Source of the DNA: Sphaerisporangium krabiense
GTDB lineage: Bacteria; Actinomycetota; Actinomycetes; Streptosporangiales; Streptosporangiaceae
DNA: 64,000 nt
NCBI RefSeq assembly: GCF_014200435.1
Contig: NZ_JACHBR010000001.1
Location: 6,363,874 to 6,427,873, forward strand
Direction: 5' to 3'
The notes beneath the pieces are model-generated. The model worked only from the letters and a program-made list of their open reading frames with translations. It had not been told where the DNA came from and ran no database searches. A program made the translations under genes and the position numbers. Below, piece after piece: positions 53,176 to 62,380 of this stretch. How positions within the stretch are numbered: position 1 is the stretch's first letter; each line of letters starts with the position of its first letter.

Positions 53176-54486
53176 TCAGGAGGCGCCGTCGTGCGGGTGG
53201 TCGGGGGTGCCCTGGTCGAGGGGGACGGCGGCGGCGCGGACGAGGTCGAGCTGGACGGTCTGGCGGGGGAGGATCGCGTCCAGCAGCCAGTTGCCCGCGA
53301 TGCGGGTCCGGCCGCCGGGAACGGCCAGCAGGTGGTAGCCGCGGGCCACCACCTTGGCGGGCACACCCGACAGCGGGACGCCGAGCGGGTCGGCCGCGGC
53401 CTTCACCCCGCCGAGGTCCACCACGAAGCCGAGGTCGTGGTGCTCGTAGGGACGGCGCTCGCCGTGGCCGTAGGAGGCGGCGATGTTGTCGGCGGCCCGC
53501 TTGCCCTGGCGGGTGGCGTGCTGGGCGGTCATGGCCGTGTGCTCGCCGGGCCGGGTCAGGTCGGGCACGGCCGCCGCGTCGCCGATCGCGAAGATCTCCG
53601 GGTGGCCCGGCACGTTCAGGTACTCGTCCACCTCCAGGCGGCCCTTCGCCGTGGGCAGGCCGAGCGACTCCACCAGCGGGTCGGGGCGCACGCCCACGCA
53701 CCAGATCAGCGAGCGCGTGGGGACGAACTCCCCGTCGGACAGCCGGACGCCGTCGCCGGTCGCCTCCTCCACCGTCGTGCCGGGGCGGATGTCGATGCCG
53801 CGGCCGGCGAGCGTGGCGTGCGCGGTGCGCGAGAGCCGCTCGTCCAGCTCGGGCAGGATGCGGGGGGCCTTGTCGACGAGCAGCCAGCGCAGCGGCCGGC
53901 CGGCCAGACCCGGCCGCCGCTTCGCGGTGTCGGCCGTGAGGAGCTGTCCCTGGGCGGCGACCTCGGTGCCGGTGTAGCCCGCGCCCACGACGACGAACGT
54001 GCACCGCGCGTCGCGCTCCTTGGGGTCGTCCTCGGCGTCGGCCAGCTCGATCTGGCGGATCAGGTGGTCGCGCAGGTACAACGCCTCGGCGATGCTGCGG
54101 AAGCCGTGGGCGTGCTCCACCACGCCCGGGACGGGCAGCAGCTTGTTGACGCTGCCCACGGCGATCACCAGGCGGTCGTAGCGCAGCTCGCGCCGGCCGC
54201 CCTCGGCGTCGGTGCACGTGACGCGGCGCGCCTCGGCGTCCACCTCGTCGACGCTCGCCAGCAGGTGGCGCACGCCGGGCAGGCTCCCGGCCAGCGGGAC
54301 CGCCACCTTGCGCGGGTCCAGGATCCCCGCCGCGACCTCCGGCAGCAGCGGCAGGTACAGGAAGTAGTCGGTCGGGTTGACCAGCACGATCTCGATCGCG
54401 CCCTTGGCCAGCCGGGACAGGCGGCGCGCGGCGCTGTAGCCCGCGAATCCGCCGCCGGCGATGACGACCCGCTGCCGGTTGCCCAT
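53176..54486 (-). CDS. Type II NADH dehydrogenase-like FAD oxidoreductase
   Basis: 436 residues. Two nucleotide-binding GxGxxG motifs: FAD at VVIAGGGFAGYSAARRL and NAD(P)H at FVVVGAGYTGTEVAAQ. IFAIGDAAAV is the C-terminal FAD motif, and TAQHATRQGKRAADNI is typical of NDH-2. It would pass electrons from NADH to menaquinone without pumping protons. No clear membrane helix; NDH-2 enzymes attach through amphipathic C-terminal helices. Confidence 0.9.
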   Translation of the reverse strand: MGNRQRVVIAGGGFAGYSAARRLSRLAKGAIEIVLVNPTDYFLYLPLLPEVAAGILDPRKVAVPLAGSLPGVRHLLASVDEVDAEARRVTCTDAEGGRRELRYDRLVIAVGSVNKLLPVPGVVEHAHGFRSIAEALYLRDHLIRQIELADAEDDPKERDARCTFVVVGAGYTGTEVAAQGQLLTADTAKRRPGLAGRPLRWLLVDKAPRILPELDERLSRTAHATLAGRGIDIRPGTTVEEATGDGVRLSDGEFVPTRSLIWCVGVRPDPLVESLGLPTAKGRLEVDEYLNVPGHPEIFAIGDAAAVPDLTRPGEHTAMTAQHATRQGKRAADNIAASYGHGERRPYEHHDLGFVVDLGGVKAAADPLGVPLSGVPAKVVARGYHLLAVPGGRTRIAGNWLLDAILPRQTVQLDLVRAAAVPLDQGTPDHPHDGAS

Positions 54487-54723
54487 CGGTCCTCCCTCGA
54501 TCCGCGTTCGGCCGCACGCCGTCCACGCGTGCGTGCCTCCTTTGTCGCGTACCCGGTCTCCCCCGGAGAAACCTGGGCGGGAGGACGGTCCGTCGCGGCC
54601 ATTTACCTACCTTTCAACTTGGTTATCATGGCGGTCAAGATCGGAACCCGGCACGGCCGGCGACGGGGCACGCCGCCGCCTGCCGGGAGGCACGCCGTAC
54701 CGCAGGGACGCGAACGAACGGGG

Positions 54724-56031
54724 ATGCTGATGATCAGGAGAAGGCTCGCCGCCGGAGCCGCCGCGCTCGGCCTCGTCCTCGCCGCGGCCGGTTGCGGCTC
54801 CGGCGACTCGGGCGGCTCGGGCGGTTCCGGCGGGCAGGGGAGCACGGCCGGGGCCGCCTTCACGTACTGGACCAGCGGCTGGAAACCCGACCAGATCGCC
54901 GCCGTGGACGCCGCCTTCGCCAAGGCCAACCCCGGCATGCGCGCCAAGGGCGAGTACATCGCCAGCTCCGACCAGTACCTGCCCAAGGTCGTCGCCGCCC
55001 TGAAGAACGGCACGCAGCCCACCGTCCTGCTCACCCAGAACCCCTCCGACCTCCCCGTGGTGGCGCAGAGCGGCAAGCTGATCCCGCTGGACGGCAAGCT
55101 GACCGCCGAGACCGACGCCCTGTACCCCGGCATCAAGGAGTCCCTGTTCCACAAGGGCCGCCAGCTCGGCATCGCCCTCGGCGGCGTCGGCGACGTCGTG
55201 CTCTTCTACGACAAGAAGGCCTTCGCCGCGGCCGGCATCGACGGCCCGCCCGCGACCTGGGCCGAGCTGGCCGCCGACGCCAAGAAGCTGTCGGACCCGG
55301 CCAAGGGGAAGTACGGCTTCTACGTGCCGCTCGGCGAGGCCGAATGGATCAGCTTCGCCTGGGCCCCCATGCTGTACGCCGAGGGCGGGTCCTTCCTCAC
55401 CCCGGACGGCACCGCGACGGCCTTCAACAGCCCGCAGGGCGTCAAGGCGCTCACCACGTGGGTGGACCTGCTGCGGAGCAAGGCCGCGCCGAGCACCAGC
55501 TACGCCCAGGCCGGCAGCTTCGACGGCGCCCCCGCCTTCGCCGGCGGCGCGGTGGCGATGATCGTCGACGGGCAGTGGGCCGTGAGCACCTTCCGGGAGG
55601 CCGGGGTGGACTTCGGCGTCGCCCCCATGCCCCGCGGCGACGCCGGGACCGCGACCAGCCTGGGCATCGGCGTGGCCGCCCTGCTGAGGACCGACCCCGC
55701 CGCCGAGAAGGCGGGCCTGGCGTTCCTGAAGTTCCTGGCGAGCCCCGCCCAGGGCGCCTACCTCGCCGTCCAGAGCGGCGGCCTGCCCTCCGCGCCCGAG
55801 CAACTGGACCAGCCCCTGCTCAAGGAGCACATCGCCAAGGACCCGACGTACGAGGTGTTCGCCGAGGCCGAGAAGACCGGCAAGGTCCGCCCGATCACCC
55901 CCGCCTACAACGCGATCTCCCAGAGCCTGTGGACCCAGATCAACGCCGCCCTGCAGGGCAGGAAGACCCCGCAGGAGGCCCTCGCCCAGGCCGCCAAGGA
56001 GGGTGACGCGGCCCTGAAGAAGCTCGGATGA
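54724..56031 (+). CDS. ABC sugar transporter substrate-binding lipoprotein
   Basis: 435 residues, ATG at 54724. The lipobox LAAAGC gives a lipid-modified Cys near residue 24, followed by a Gly/Ser linker. The family-1 sugar-binding fold follows: FTYWTSGWKPDQIAAVDAAFAKANPG, LYAEGGSFLTPDGTATAFNSPQGVKAL, AMIVDGQWAVSTFREAG, similar to glycerol-3-phosphate and maltose binding proteins (UgpB-like). It heads a three-gene operon with two permeases and no ATPase; sugar not identifiable. Confidence 0.92.
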   Translation: MLMIRRRLAAGAAALGLVLAAAGCGSGDSGGSGGSGGQGSTAGAAFTYWTSGWKPDQIAAVDAAFAKANPGMRAKGEYIASSDQYLPKVVAALKNGTQPTVLLTQNPSDLPVVAQSGKLIPLDGKLTAETDALYPGIKESLFHKGRQLGIALGGVGDVVLFYDKKAFAAAGIDGPPATWAELAADAKKLSDPAKGKYGFYVPLGEAEWISFAWAPMLYAEGGSFLTPDGTATAFNSPQGVKALTTWVDLLRSKAAPSTSYAQAGSFDGAPAFAGGAVAMIVDGQWAVSTFREAGVDFGVAPMPRGDAGTATSLGIGVAALLRTDPAAEKAGLAFLKFLASPAQGAYLAVQSGGLPSAPEQLDQPLLKEHIAKDPTYEVFAEAEKTGKVRPITPAYNAISQSLWTQINAALQGRKTPQEALAQAAKEGDAALKKLG

Positions 56032-56981
56032 CCTCCGCCGCCCGGACGACGCGCCGGGCCCTGCCGTACCGGATCGGCGGCCGGCGCGGCCCGGGGGAGG
56101 CCCGGACCGGGGGCGGGCGGGGGACCAGGACGCTCGCCTACGCGTTCGTGGCGCCGACCGTGGTGCTCACCGTCGTGTTCTCCCTGGTCCCGCTGGGAAT
56201 GTTGCTGTGGCGCAGCCTGCACGGCGGCGGGGTGTTCGACCTGGAGCCCCGCTTCGTCGGCCTGGACAACTACACCGCGATGCTCGCCGAGGGCGGCGGC
56301 CAGGCCCTCGGCGTCACCGCCGTCTACACCGCCGGCTTCGTGGTGCTGACGATGGGCGCGGGCCTGGGGCTGGCGCTGCTGCTCAACTCGCGCGCGCCCG
56401 GGGTGGCGCGGCTGCGCGCCCCGTTCGTCGTCCCGTTGGTCGTGCCCGTGGTCGCCACCGCGCTGATCTGGGCGAACATGTTCGCGCCGCGGTTCGGCGT
56501 CGTCAACAGGGTGCTCGCGGCCCTGGGCCTGCCGCAGGCCGACATCCTGTCCGCGCCGGGGCCCGCGCTGCTCGCCGTGCTGACCTTCGGCGCGTGGCAG
56601 TTCTTCGGGCAGAACGTCATCCTCTACGTCGCCGCGCTGAAGTCCGTCCCCCGGGACGTGCTGGACGCGGCGGCCGTGGACGGCGCGGGGGCCTGGCGCA
56701 GGTTCCGGCACGTGCAGTGGCCGCTGACCCGCCGCCACACCCTGCTCATCTGGGTCGTCACCACCCTCACCGGCCTGCAGACCTTCACCCAGATCTACGT
56801 CCTCACCCAGGGCGGCCCGGACGGCGCCACCTCCACCGCCCTGTACTACGTCTACGACCAGGGGTTCGTCCAGTTCGACACCGGCAGGGCGAACGCCATG
56901 GGCGTCGCCCTGTTCCTGCTGTCCCTGCTGGTCACCGTCGTGCAGCTCTGGCTGGTGGGACGGTCGGGCCGTGCCCGCTAG
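56028..56981 (+). CDS. ABC sugar transporter permease (MalF/UgpA-type)
   Basis: 317 residues. The ATG overlaps the binding-protein stop by four bases. Six membrane helices follow a basic N-terminal segment, with the EAA-type loop DAAAVDGAGAWRRFRHVQWPLTRRH. It forms the channel with the next gene product. A shared ATPase encoded elsewhere is expected. Confidence 0.92.
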   Translation: MTSAARTTRRALPYRIGGRRGPGEARTGGGRGTRTLAYAFVAPTVVLTVVFSLVPLGMLLWRSLHGGGVFDLEPRFVGLDNYTAMLAEGGGQALGVTAVYTAGFVVLTMGAGLGLALLLNSRAPGVARLRAPFVVPLVVPVVATALIWANMFAPRFGVVNRVLAALGLPQADILSAPGPALLAVLTFGAWQFFGQNVILYVAALKSVPRDVLDAAAVDGAGAWRRFRHVQWPLTRRHTLLIWVVTTLTGLQTFTQIYVLTQGGPDGATSTALYYVYDQGFVQFDTGRANAMGVALFLLSLLVTVVQLWLVGRSGRAR

Positions 56982-57795
56982 CCTTCTCGCCCGGCGCGCG
57001 GCGGTCTACGTGGCGCTCGGCCTCGCCGTCGCGATCGTGGCGTTCCCGCTCGTCTGGATGACGCTGAGCGCTCTGAAGACCAACGCCGAGGTGATCAACC
57101 CGGCCGCGCCGCCGTGGCCCGCCGCGCCGCGGTGGTCCAACATCGGCAGGGCGCTCTCCCAGGCCCCCTTCGGCCGCTGGTACCTCAACACCGCGGTCTT
57201 CGGGGTCGCCGCCACGGCGGGACAGCTCATCACGGGGCTGCTCGCCGGCTACGCCTTCGCCCTGCTCGACTTCCCCTTCAAGCGGACGCTGTTCCTCCTC
57301 GCCCTGAGCGGCCTGATGGTGCCGTTCAGCGCCATCATCGTCCCCATGTCGGAGCTTCTCGGCGCCCTGGGCTGGCTGAACACCTATCAGGGCCTGATCG
57401 TGCCGAACGTCGCCTCGGCCCTGGGCGCGTTCCTGTTCCGCCAGTTCTTCCTCGGCACGCCCCGGGAGCTCGGCGAGGCCGCCCGCCTCGACGGCGCCTC
57501 CGAGCTACGCGTGTTCCTCCGGGTGTACGCCCCGCTGGCCCGTCCGGTGATCGCCGCCCTGGCGATCATCCTGTTCCTGCAGAACTGGAACAACTTCCTG
57601 TTCCCGCTCATCGTGGTGAACACCACCGACATGGCCGTGCTCTCCCAGGGCCTGTCGGTCTTCCGCAGCCAGTTCACGACCGACTACAACCTGATCATGG
57701 CCGCGTCCCTGATCGCCGTCGTCCCCGTCCTGCTCCTCGCCGTCACCGCCCAGCGCCACATCATCGAAGGCATCACCCTGGGCGCCCTGGACTGA
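56971..57795 (+). CDS. ABC sugar transporter permease (MalG/UgpE-type)
   Basis: 274 residues, GTG at 56971 overlapping the previous stop by 11 bases. Six membrane helices and the EAA loop EAARLDGASELRVFLRVYAPLARPV. The C-terminal QRHIIEGITLGALD is the usual end of this family. Completes the importer; no adjacent glycosidase or LacI regulator reveals the sugar. Confidence 0.92.
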   Translation: MPASLLARRAAVYVALGLAVAIVAFPLVWMTLSALKTNAEVINPAAPPWPAAPRWSNIGRALSQAPFGRWYLNTAVFGVAATAGQLITGLLAGYAFALLDFPFKRTLFLLALSGLMVPFSAIIVPMSELLGALGWLNTYQGLIVPNVASALGAFLFRQFFLGTPRELGEAARLDGASELRVFLRVYAPLARPVIAALAIILFLQNWNNFLFPLIVVNTTDMAVLSQGLSVFRSQFTTDYNLIMAASLIAVVPVLLLAVTAQRHIIEGITLGALD

Positions 57796-57886
57796 GCGCC
57801 GCGCCTTCCAGGGGAGGAGGTCTTCCGCGCGACCGTCGGCGACCCGGGGCGCCGGGACCGCGTGCGGCCCGGCGCCGATCGTTCCG

Positions 57887-58762
57887 TCAGGGGCGGGGGA
57901 AGAGGGCCGCGACGGTCTCGCGGATGTGGGTGCTGGGGTGGCCGATGAGCTTGTGCAGATCGCCGGGGGTGGCGGAGAGGGCGCCGCGGGAGATGTCGAC
58001 GTCCATCGCGGCGTACAGCTCGGCGACCGGCTCGGGCATGCCCGTGGCGGCCAGGACGCGCGCGTACTCCTCGGGCGACAGGTTCTGGTAGACGACCTCG
58101 CGGGGCGTGGCGGCGCCGACCTCGACGGCGAGCTCGCGCATGGTCCAGCCGACGTCGCCCGACAGCTCGTACACGGTGTTGTCGTGGTTCTCGACCTCGC
58201 CGGGGCCCGCGCCGATCAGCACGGCGACGGCGGCGGCGGCGTAGTCGGCCCGCGTGGCGCTGGCGATGAGCCCGTCGCCCGCGCTGCCGACGATGACGCC
58301 GTGCTCGGCGCCGTTGATGATCGCGGCGTGGTAGTTCTCGCTGTACCAGCCGTTGCGCAGGAAGCTGTACGGCACGCCCGAGGCGCGGATGTACTCCTCC
58401 GTGGCCCGGTGGTCGGGGGCGACGGCGAGCGGGCTGATGTCGGCCTGGAGCACGCTGGTGTAGGCGAGCAGGGCCACGCCGGCAGCGGCGGCGGCGTCCA
58501 CGACGGCCTTGTGCTGGGCGACCCGGGTGCCGAGGTCGGGGCCGGAGATCAGCAGCACGCGGTCGCCGGCGCCGAAGACGTTCGCCAGGGTCTCCGGCCG
58601 GTCGTAGTCCGCCTCCCGGACCTGGACTCCCCGTTCCGCGAGGTCGGCGGCCTTCGCGGGATTCCGTACGGCGGCGACGAGCTGGTCGGCGGGCACGGTG
58701 GCCAGCAGGCCTTCCATGACGAGCCGGCCAAGCTGACCGGTCGCGGCGGTGACGACGATCAT
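57887..58762 (-). CDS. NAD(P)H-binding NmrA-like quinone oxidoreductase, QorB-like
   Basis: 291 residues from the ATG at 58762. The Rossmann motif is VTAATGQLGRLVMEGLLA (GxxGxxG), followed by NPAKAADLAERGVQVREADYDRPETL, AYTSVLQADISPLAVAPDHRATEEYI and PYSFLRNGWYSEN, the layout of QorB/QOR2 quinone reductases. It is divergent from an HxlR-family gene with the CPSR motif of QorR, which in Corynebacterium controls qor2 by thiol oxidation. A defence role against quinones or electrophiles is inferred. Confidence 0.88.
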   Translation of the reverse strand: MIVVTAATGQLGRLVMEGLLATVPADQLVAAVRNPAKAADLAERGVQVREADYDRPETLANVFGAGDRVLLISGPDLGTRVAQHKAVVDAAAAAGVALLAYTSVLQADISPLAVAPDHRATEEYIRASGVPYSFLRNGWYSENYHAAIINGAEHGVIVGSAGDGLIASATRADYAAAAVAVLIGAGPGEVENHDNTVYELSGDVGWTMRELAVEVGAATPREVVYQNLSPEEYARVLAATGMPEPVAELYAAMDVDISRGALSATPGDLHKLIGHPSTHIRETVAALFPRP

Positions 58763-58804
58763 GGGTTCGATCTCCTGTGAGTCGGGGTTCGAGCGTAGGC
58801 TAGT

Positions 58805-58821
58805 ACTAACTGTGAGATAGT
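58805..58821. promoter_or_regulatory. HxlR-type operator-like palindrome between the divergent pair
   Basis: ACTAACTGTGAGATAGT is an imperfect 17-base palindrome (ACTA-CT---AG-TAGT) in the gap between the quinone reductase and HxlR genes, 42 bases from the reductase start. Its position suits control of both genes. Confidence 0.6.
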
Positions 58822-58878
58822 GCCAGAGGATCGGTAAGTGCTCTCCCGGGTATAGCACGGAGACCGTAAGCTGGTGTT

Positions 58879-59388
58879 ATGGAAAAGCAGGGCACGAAGG
58901 CGCGGCGGGCGCGGGCGTCGCACACGCGCGCCGGGCGGGAGCCGGTCGTGGCGGACGGGCGGGACGCGTGCGCGCGCGACGAGGACGTGCGCGCCCCCGA
59001 CGAGCACGACGAGGTCGCCTTCGACGTGTTCGCGCGCGGCTGCCCGTCCCGCGAGACCATGGAGCATCTCACCGGCCGCTGGGGCATCCTCGCCATGGCC
59101 GCGCTCGCCGACGGCACCTACCGCTTCAACGCCCTGCGCCGCCGCGTCGACGGCGTCAGCGAGAAGATGCTGGCCCAGACCCTGCAAGCCCTCGAACGCG
59201 ACGGCATGGTCCACCGCGCCGCCCAGCCCAGCATCCCGCCCAAGGTCGAGTACAGCCTCACCCCGCTCGGCCGCGAGGCCGCGCGCCGCCTGGCCGGGCT
59301 CATCGAATGGCTGGAGGGCGAGATGCCCGAGGTCATGACGTCCCGCGCCGTCTACGACACCGCGAAGAGCGCCGCACCCCGCTCCTGA
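58879..59388 (+). CDS. HxlR-family redox-sensing regulator, QorR-like
   Basis: 169 residues from the ATG at 58879. The core begins near residue 48: FDVFARGCPSRETMEHLTGRWGILAMAAL, with Cys55 at the place of the redox-active Cys of QorR. GTYRFNALRRRVDGVSEKMLAQTLQALERDGMVHR is the winged helix. The first ~48 residues are charged and disordered, longer than usual, so a downstream start is possible. It should repress the divergent quinone reductase gene until Cys55 is oxidised. Confidence 0.9.
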   Translation: MEKQGTKARRARASHTRAGREPVVADGRDACARDEDVRAPDEHDEVAFDVFARGCPSRETMEHLTGRWGILAMAALADGTYRFNALRRRVDGVSEKMLAQTLQALERDGMVHRAAQPSIPPKVEYSLTPLGREAARRLAGLIEWLEGEMPEVMTSRAVYDTAKSAAPRS

Positions 59389-59400
59389 GCGCCGGGGCCG

Positions 59401-60303
59401 TCAGCGGGCGCGGCGCCGTAGCCAGGCGCGGGTGCCGAACGAACCGCAGGACGCCGCCGCCACCGGGACGGCGAACTCCAGAGCGGACGCGAACGCCTCC
59501 TCGTCCAGGTCCCGGGCCCGTCCCGATCCGCCGAGCGCGCGGCACAGCGCGAAGGTCAGCGCGCCGTGCAGCACGTCGCCCGCGCCCAGGGTGTCCACCA
59601 CCGCGACCTCGGGGACCGGCAGCGCCCGCACCGGCCCCGCCCCTCGCCACAGCACCGGCGCCGCGCCCCGCGTGACCGCCGTCCACGGCACGCCCGCCGC
59701 GCGCAGCCGCGCGAGGACGTCCTCGGGCCCGCCCGCGCCCGGCGGGCGGAAGTCGGCCGACACCACCGCCACGTCCACATGCGGCAGCAGCCCGGCCGTG
59801 CCCGGCTTCCAGCTTCCCCCGTCCAGCAGGACGAGGCGTTCCCGCCGCCGGGCCAGCCGCGCCGCCTCCAGGGCGAGCGCGGGGTGGTGGCCGTCCAGGT
59901 GGACCACCGCGCTCGCCGCCACCAGTTCGTCCAGGTCGGGCGGCGGCCGCACGTCCAGCCCGGCGGCGTTGACCGACACCACCGCGCGGTCGCCGCCGCG
60001 GCTCACCATGATGGTCGACACGGCCGGGGGATCGGCGGCGTCCGGCGTCAGGTCGAGCAGCCGCACGCCGCGCTCGGACAGGTCGGCGCGGATCCCCGCC
60101 GCCAGCGGATGCCGGCCCACGGCGCTGACCAGCGTCGCCGCCCCGCCCAGATGCGCGAACGTCACCGCCGCGTTGGCCGCGGGCCCGCCCGCCGCGACCG
60201 TCTGCCGCAGCGCGGTCACCTTCTCGTTCGCCGACGGAGGCCGCTCCACCGCCTGCACGAGGTCCAGCGTGCACAGCCCGGCGAACAGCGCGCGAGACGT
60301 CAT
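59401..60303 (-). CDS. PfkB-family carbohydrate kinase
   Basis: 300 residues. The PfkB N-terminal signature region is GGPAANAAVTFAHLGG; the C-terminal signature DTLGAGDVLHGAL contains the catalytic Asp of the anion hole (GAGD). Ribokinase-like. The sugar or nucleoside substrate is not deducible; sugar ABC genes are nearby but separated by other units. It is convergent with the HxlR gene (12-base gap). Confidence 0.9.
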   Translation of the reverse strand: MTSRALFAGLCTLDLVQAVERPPSANEKVTALRQTVAAGGPAANAAVTFAHLGGAATLVSAVGRHPLAAGIRADLSERGVRLLDLTPDAADPPAVSTIMVSRGGDRAVVSVNAAGLDVRPPPDLDELVAASAVVHLDGHHPALALEAARLARRRERLVLLDGGSWKPGTAGLLPHVDVAVVSADFRPPGAGGPEDVLARLRAAGVPWTAVTRGAAPVLWRGAGPVRALPVPEVAVVDTLGAGDVLHGALTFALCRALGGSGRARDLDEEAFASALEFAVPVAAASCGSFGTRAWLRRRAR

Positions 60304-60386
60304 GCCCCCACCGTAACGACGCCGGCGCCGCGCTCCGGGCGCGCGGCGGGGCGGACCCGGGCGGCACGCCCGCCCCGCCGCCGGCG

Positions 60387-61352
60387 TCACGACGACAGGA
60401 CGGCGATGTCGTCCATCTGCATCCAGCCGTCGGCGCCGACGCCCCAGAAGCCCGCGAACACCGTGACGACGTCGTTGTTCAGCGAGTTGAACGGTTTCTC
60501 GACGAGCTGGTAGCCGCCGCCGGGCGTCGGTCCGAAGTGGACCTCGGTGGGCGGCCACATGCCGGGCAGGCGCACGCCGAAGAACGCGGTGTTGATGTTC
60601 GCCGTGGTGCGGATGAACCCGCGCACCACGTAGTCGGTGTTGCGGCGCACGGCGATCTGCTGGGTGAGCGCGTTCCAGTTCCTGCCGGAGGTCCGGATGA
60701 ACGCGTTGTTGCGGAAGGTGTGCGCGAAGCCGCGGTTGAGGTCGATGCCCTTGGAGTCCGGGCCCTCGGTGGCCCACGGCCAGGAGACGGCGCCGGAGGT
60801 CTGCCGCTCGAAGCCGCCGTCGTGCACCGGCGCGCGGTACAGCTTGACGACGACGTCCCAGGCGCCGGTGTTGTCCCAGGTCTCGGGGTCGTTGATGCCG
60901 AGGGTGACGGTGTCGGCGCCGGGCATCACGCAGTTGGACGGGCGGCTCACCTGGAACGGCGACCCGCCGGCCCACACGAGCAGGCTGTACTGGTTCATCA
61001 GCGGCGCCGGGTAGCCGTTGCCCGCGGCCTGCGGGTTGCCCGCGGGCGTGACGATGTCCCACGGGTCGGCCGGGGCCAGGAGGCTGACGTCCACCTCGTC
61101 GGCGAGGTCCGGCTCGATCCTGATCATGTCGCCGTCGGCCAGCCGGGGCAGGCCCGCGGGCGGGTAGGTCTGCCCGCGCCCGCCGTCCAGGTGGAGGATG
61201 GTGAACGCGTCGGGGTCGGTGCCCTGCACGCACCGCTGGCTCGCGCCGGTCGGCGTGGGCGCCGGGGCGGCGCGCGCCGGCGGCGGCCCGAGGATCAGGG
61301 TGGCGGTCACCGTCAGGAGCATGACGCTCCACAGGGTCGGTCGTCGGCGCAT
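60387..61352 (-). CDS. Secreted lectin-like/carbohydrate-binding protein
   Basis: 321 residues from the ATG at 61352 (GGAAGGGA upstream). Signal peptide ends near PARAAP. The N-terminal half (AGNGYPAPLMNQYSLLVWAGGSPFQV..., TLGINDPETWDNTGAWDVVVKLY) recalls the PA-IL/LecA-like galactose-binding fold. The C-terminal half (HDGGFERQTSGAVSWPWATEGPDSKGIDL..., YVVRGFIRTTANINTAFFGVRLPG) is a jelly-roll like family 4/9 carbohydrate-binding modules. Both assignments are by eye. No catalytic motif; probably binds surface or plant glycans. Confidence 0.65.
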   Translation of the reverse strand: MRRRPTLWSVMLLTVTATLILGPPPARAAPAPTPTGASQRCVQGTDPDAFTILHLDGGRGQTYPPAGLPRLADGDMIRIEPDLADEVDVSLLAPADPWDIVTPAGNPQAAGNGYPAPLMNQYSLLVWAGGSPFQVSRPSNCVMPGADTVTLGINDPETWDNTGAWDVVVKLYRAPVHDGGFERQTSGAVSWPWATEGPDSKGIDLNRGFAHTFRNNAFIRTSGRNWNALTQQIAVRRNTDYVVRGFIRTTANINTAFFGVRLPGMWPPTEVHFGPTPGGGYQLVEKPFNSLNNDVVTVFAGFWGVGADGWMQMDDIAVLSS

Positions 61353-61491
61353 CGGGTGCGTCCCTTCCTGCCGCGGTGGTCCCGGCCAGGTGCGCGCGCC
61401 GGGTCCTGCGAGGGTCCCGCGCGCCGCCGCGGGCACGCATCAAGGAAAACCATGAGATGCCGCGGCGGGAAGGGGCGGAGCGGCCGCGGGC

Positions 61492-62277
61492 TCAGGAGAG
61501 GGAGGCGCGCGACAGCCAGAAGTCCAGCAGGCCGGCGTCGCCGCGTATCTCCACGCGGCCGCCGGTGGCGGGCAGGCGGCGGTAGAAGGTCAGCAGGACG
61601 TCGGTCAGGGAGCCGCGCACGGTCACCGTGGCGTCCTGGCCGCCGGTGTCGTCGCGGCGCCAGGTGAAGCCGTCCGGGCCCAGCTCGATCAGCCACGCCG
61701 CGCCCGTGTCGGCGGCGGCGAGGCGGATCGTCTCGCCGCCGCCGCGCAGCTCGGCCAGCGCGGGCATCCCGCCCGCCTGCTGGCCCGCGAACAGCTCCAG
61801 CAGCTCGTCCACCGCGTCCGCCGCCAGGTCCGGCGCGACGACGTACTCCTCGCCGAGGGCGAGCGCGGCGTCGGCGCGGTGCACGACGATGTCGTGGACC
61901 GCGCGCCGCACCCAGAACGGCGTGCCCCCCTGGAAGCCCCACACCGTCGCCTCGCCGTCCGGCCCCGCCTGGCGCAGCGTGGCGGTGTACTTCTCCGCGG
62001 CGTCGGAGAACCACGCGTCCAGTTCGGCCGGGTCGTCGTCGCGCGGGCCCGACAGCCCGGTCACCTGCGCCGCCGGGTCGCTCACCGGCGTCCCGGCGCC
62101 CACGGCGGTCTCGACCGTCCGCAGGTTGCCGCCGATGTGCCGGACCAGCGCCGCGAACGTCCAGCCGGGGCAGGCCGGCACCGGGGCCGAAAGGTCGGCG
62201 CCCTTGACGAGGTCGCGGAGCAGGCCGCTCTGGTCGAGGATCTCGTCGCAGTAGCGGTCGTATCCGAGGGGTGCCAT
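61492..62277 (-). CDS. Maleylpyruvate isomerase-family mycothiol-dependent enzyme
   Basis: 261 residues. The DinB-like N-terminal domain has PVPACPGWTFAALVRHIGGNLRTVE and AVHDIVVHRADAALALG, the three-His metal site pattern of mycothiol-dependent isomerases and transferases (His in RHIGG, His and His in VHDIVVHR). The C-terminal ~85 residues are the SCP-2-like part (VTVRGSLTDVLLTFYRRLP). Uses mycothiol as thiol cofactor by family analogy; substrate unknown. Confidence 0.88.
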   Translation of the reverse strand: MAPLGYDRYCDEILDQSGLLRDLVKGADLSAPVPACPGWTFAALVRHIGGNLRTVETAVGAGTPVSDPAAQVTGLSGPRDDDPAELDAWFSDAAEKYTATLRQAGPDGEATVWGFQGGTPFWVRRAVHDIVVHRADAALALGEEYVVAPDLAADAVDELLELFAGQQAGGMPALAELRGGGETIRLAAADTGAAWLIELGPDGFTWRRDDTGGQDATVTVRGSLTDVLLTFYRRLPATGGRVEIRGDAGLLDFWLSRASLS

Positions 62278-62380
62278 GTGCGTGCTCCTCGCAGCTCGGC
62301 GGGGCGCTCACCGTGAGCGGATCAGCTCGAGGATATGAGCGTCCCCGCCGCCGGGACAGGCGGCGCGTCCGGTTCCGGGG

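Noticed and set aside
58765..58800. GGGTTCGA and GGGTTCGAG strings resembling tRNA T-arms
   Set aside because: No acceptor, D-arm or anticodon arm can be built around them.
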